A model generated the notes under the pieces. That model saw only the letters and a list, made by a program, of their open reading frames with translations. It made no database searches and was not told the origin of the DNA. Below, piece after piece: positions 13,584 to 13,829 of a stretch of 13,829 bases of DNA. A program made the position numbers and the translations under genes. The DNA is taken from positions 1-13,829 of the forward strand of contig JAAZCB010000645.1 in the NCBI GenBank assembly GCA_012513545.1, given 5' to 3'. This DNA is from Clostridiaceae bacterium (GTDB lineage: Bacteria; Bacillota_A; Clostridia; Acetivibrionales; Acetivibrionaceae). Position 1 is the first letter of the stretch; the number at the start of each line of letters is the position of its first letter.

Positions 13584-13829
13584 ATGATCGCTAAATGTAA
13601 ATTTTGTATTAAACATACCGTGCTCTTGCAACTAAATACACCCTGTCACTAAAAATAGGACTAGAAGGCGAATTTTTCTATAACGATGAATTTTATATTT
13701 TGACTTCTGGCGTCAGTTCTGATGAAAAATTCTGGAACGACGTAGTATCTATACTTAAAGACAAGGAACGTGTGATGAAAATATGTAAAGAGAGTGCGGT
13801 GATCTCTATTAGACGCAAGATTCAAGAAA
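13584..13829 (+). pseudogene. Frame-broken coding fragment running off the window edge, not recognised
   Basis: ATG 13584 follows a good GAGGTGAG binding site (13572-13579) directly after the stop of the preceding fragment, an operon-like join. Its frame (MIAKCKFCIKH...) ends at TAA 13650-13652. A second frame, open from 13613 to the end of the window (72 residues), reads YRALATKYTLSLKIGLEGEF, FYILTSGVSSDEKFW and KDKERVMKICKES, which looks like genuine protein. A shift near 13613 would join them. Whether it is a pseudogene or a sequencing fault at an assembly edge is open; the family is unknown to me. Confidence 0.4.

Overview
The window looks like chromosomal DNA of a low-GC, cellulolytic member of the Firmicutes close to Acetivibrio (Clostridium) thermocellum. 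Reasons: strong AGGAGG-type ribosome binding sites, sigma-A-like promoters, a T-box leader, a MazF almost identical in pattern to Bacillus EndoA, and two secreted carbohydrate esterases carrying type I dockerins with the Ser-Thr recognition pair typical of C. thermocellum cellulosomes. The species assignment is an inference.

Layout. 1-561 is an AT-rich non-coding leader with a probable promoter inside an imperfect dyad. 562-1190 is a ribbon-helix-helix antitoxin / MazF toxin pair, followed by a secreted coiled-coil protein of unknown function (1265-1963). 1964-2309 holds a promoter and a T-box riboswitch predicted to sense uncharged tRNA-Ser; it controls serC (2310-3427), which is broken by an apparent one-base deletion near 2453. 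3456-3600 contains a terminator and a 67-bp hairpin-bearing unit repeated one and a third times. 3600-6850 (minus strand) carries two paralogous CE3 acetyl-xylan-esterase-like genes with dockerins; the larger one has its dockerin in the middle and two DUF3237-like repeats at its C-terminus. 7114-9010 (plus) is an OmpR-type response regulator and sensor kinase, divergent from the esterases. 9032-12020 (minus) is a two-gene cell-wall glycopolymer operon: a GT4-CsaB fusion (glycosyltransferase plus polysaccharide pyruvyl transferase) followed by a WecG/TagA family transferase, with a good promoter and a shared terminator. 12202-13104 (plus) is a YitT-family membrane protein. 13105-13829 is decayed DNA: an IS66-type tnpA remnant and several frame-broken coding fragments.

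How the parts fit together. Dockerin esterases would ride on a cellulosome and deacetylate xylan. In cellulosome producers the scaffoldin is held to the cell by SLH domains, which in other bacteria bind pyruvylated secondary cell-wall polymer made with CsaB. The GT4-CsaB/WecG operon therefore plausibly builds the anchor for the machine that the esterases belong to. The two-component system between them is a candidate regulator of either side, but nothing in the sequence proves this.

I see no clear new defence or mobile system here. The most notable signals are the T-box with an unusually short Stem I, the frameshifted serC, the esterase-dockerin-DUF3237 architecture, the 67-bp hairpin repeat, and the unidentified gene fragments at the right edge.
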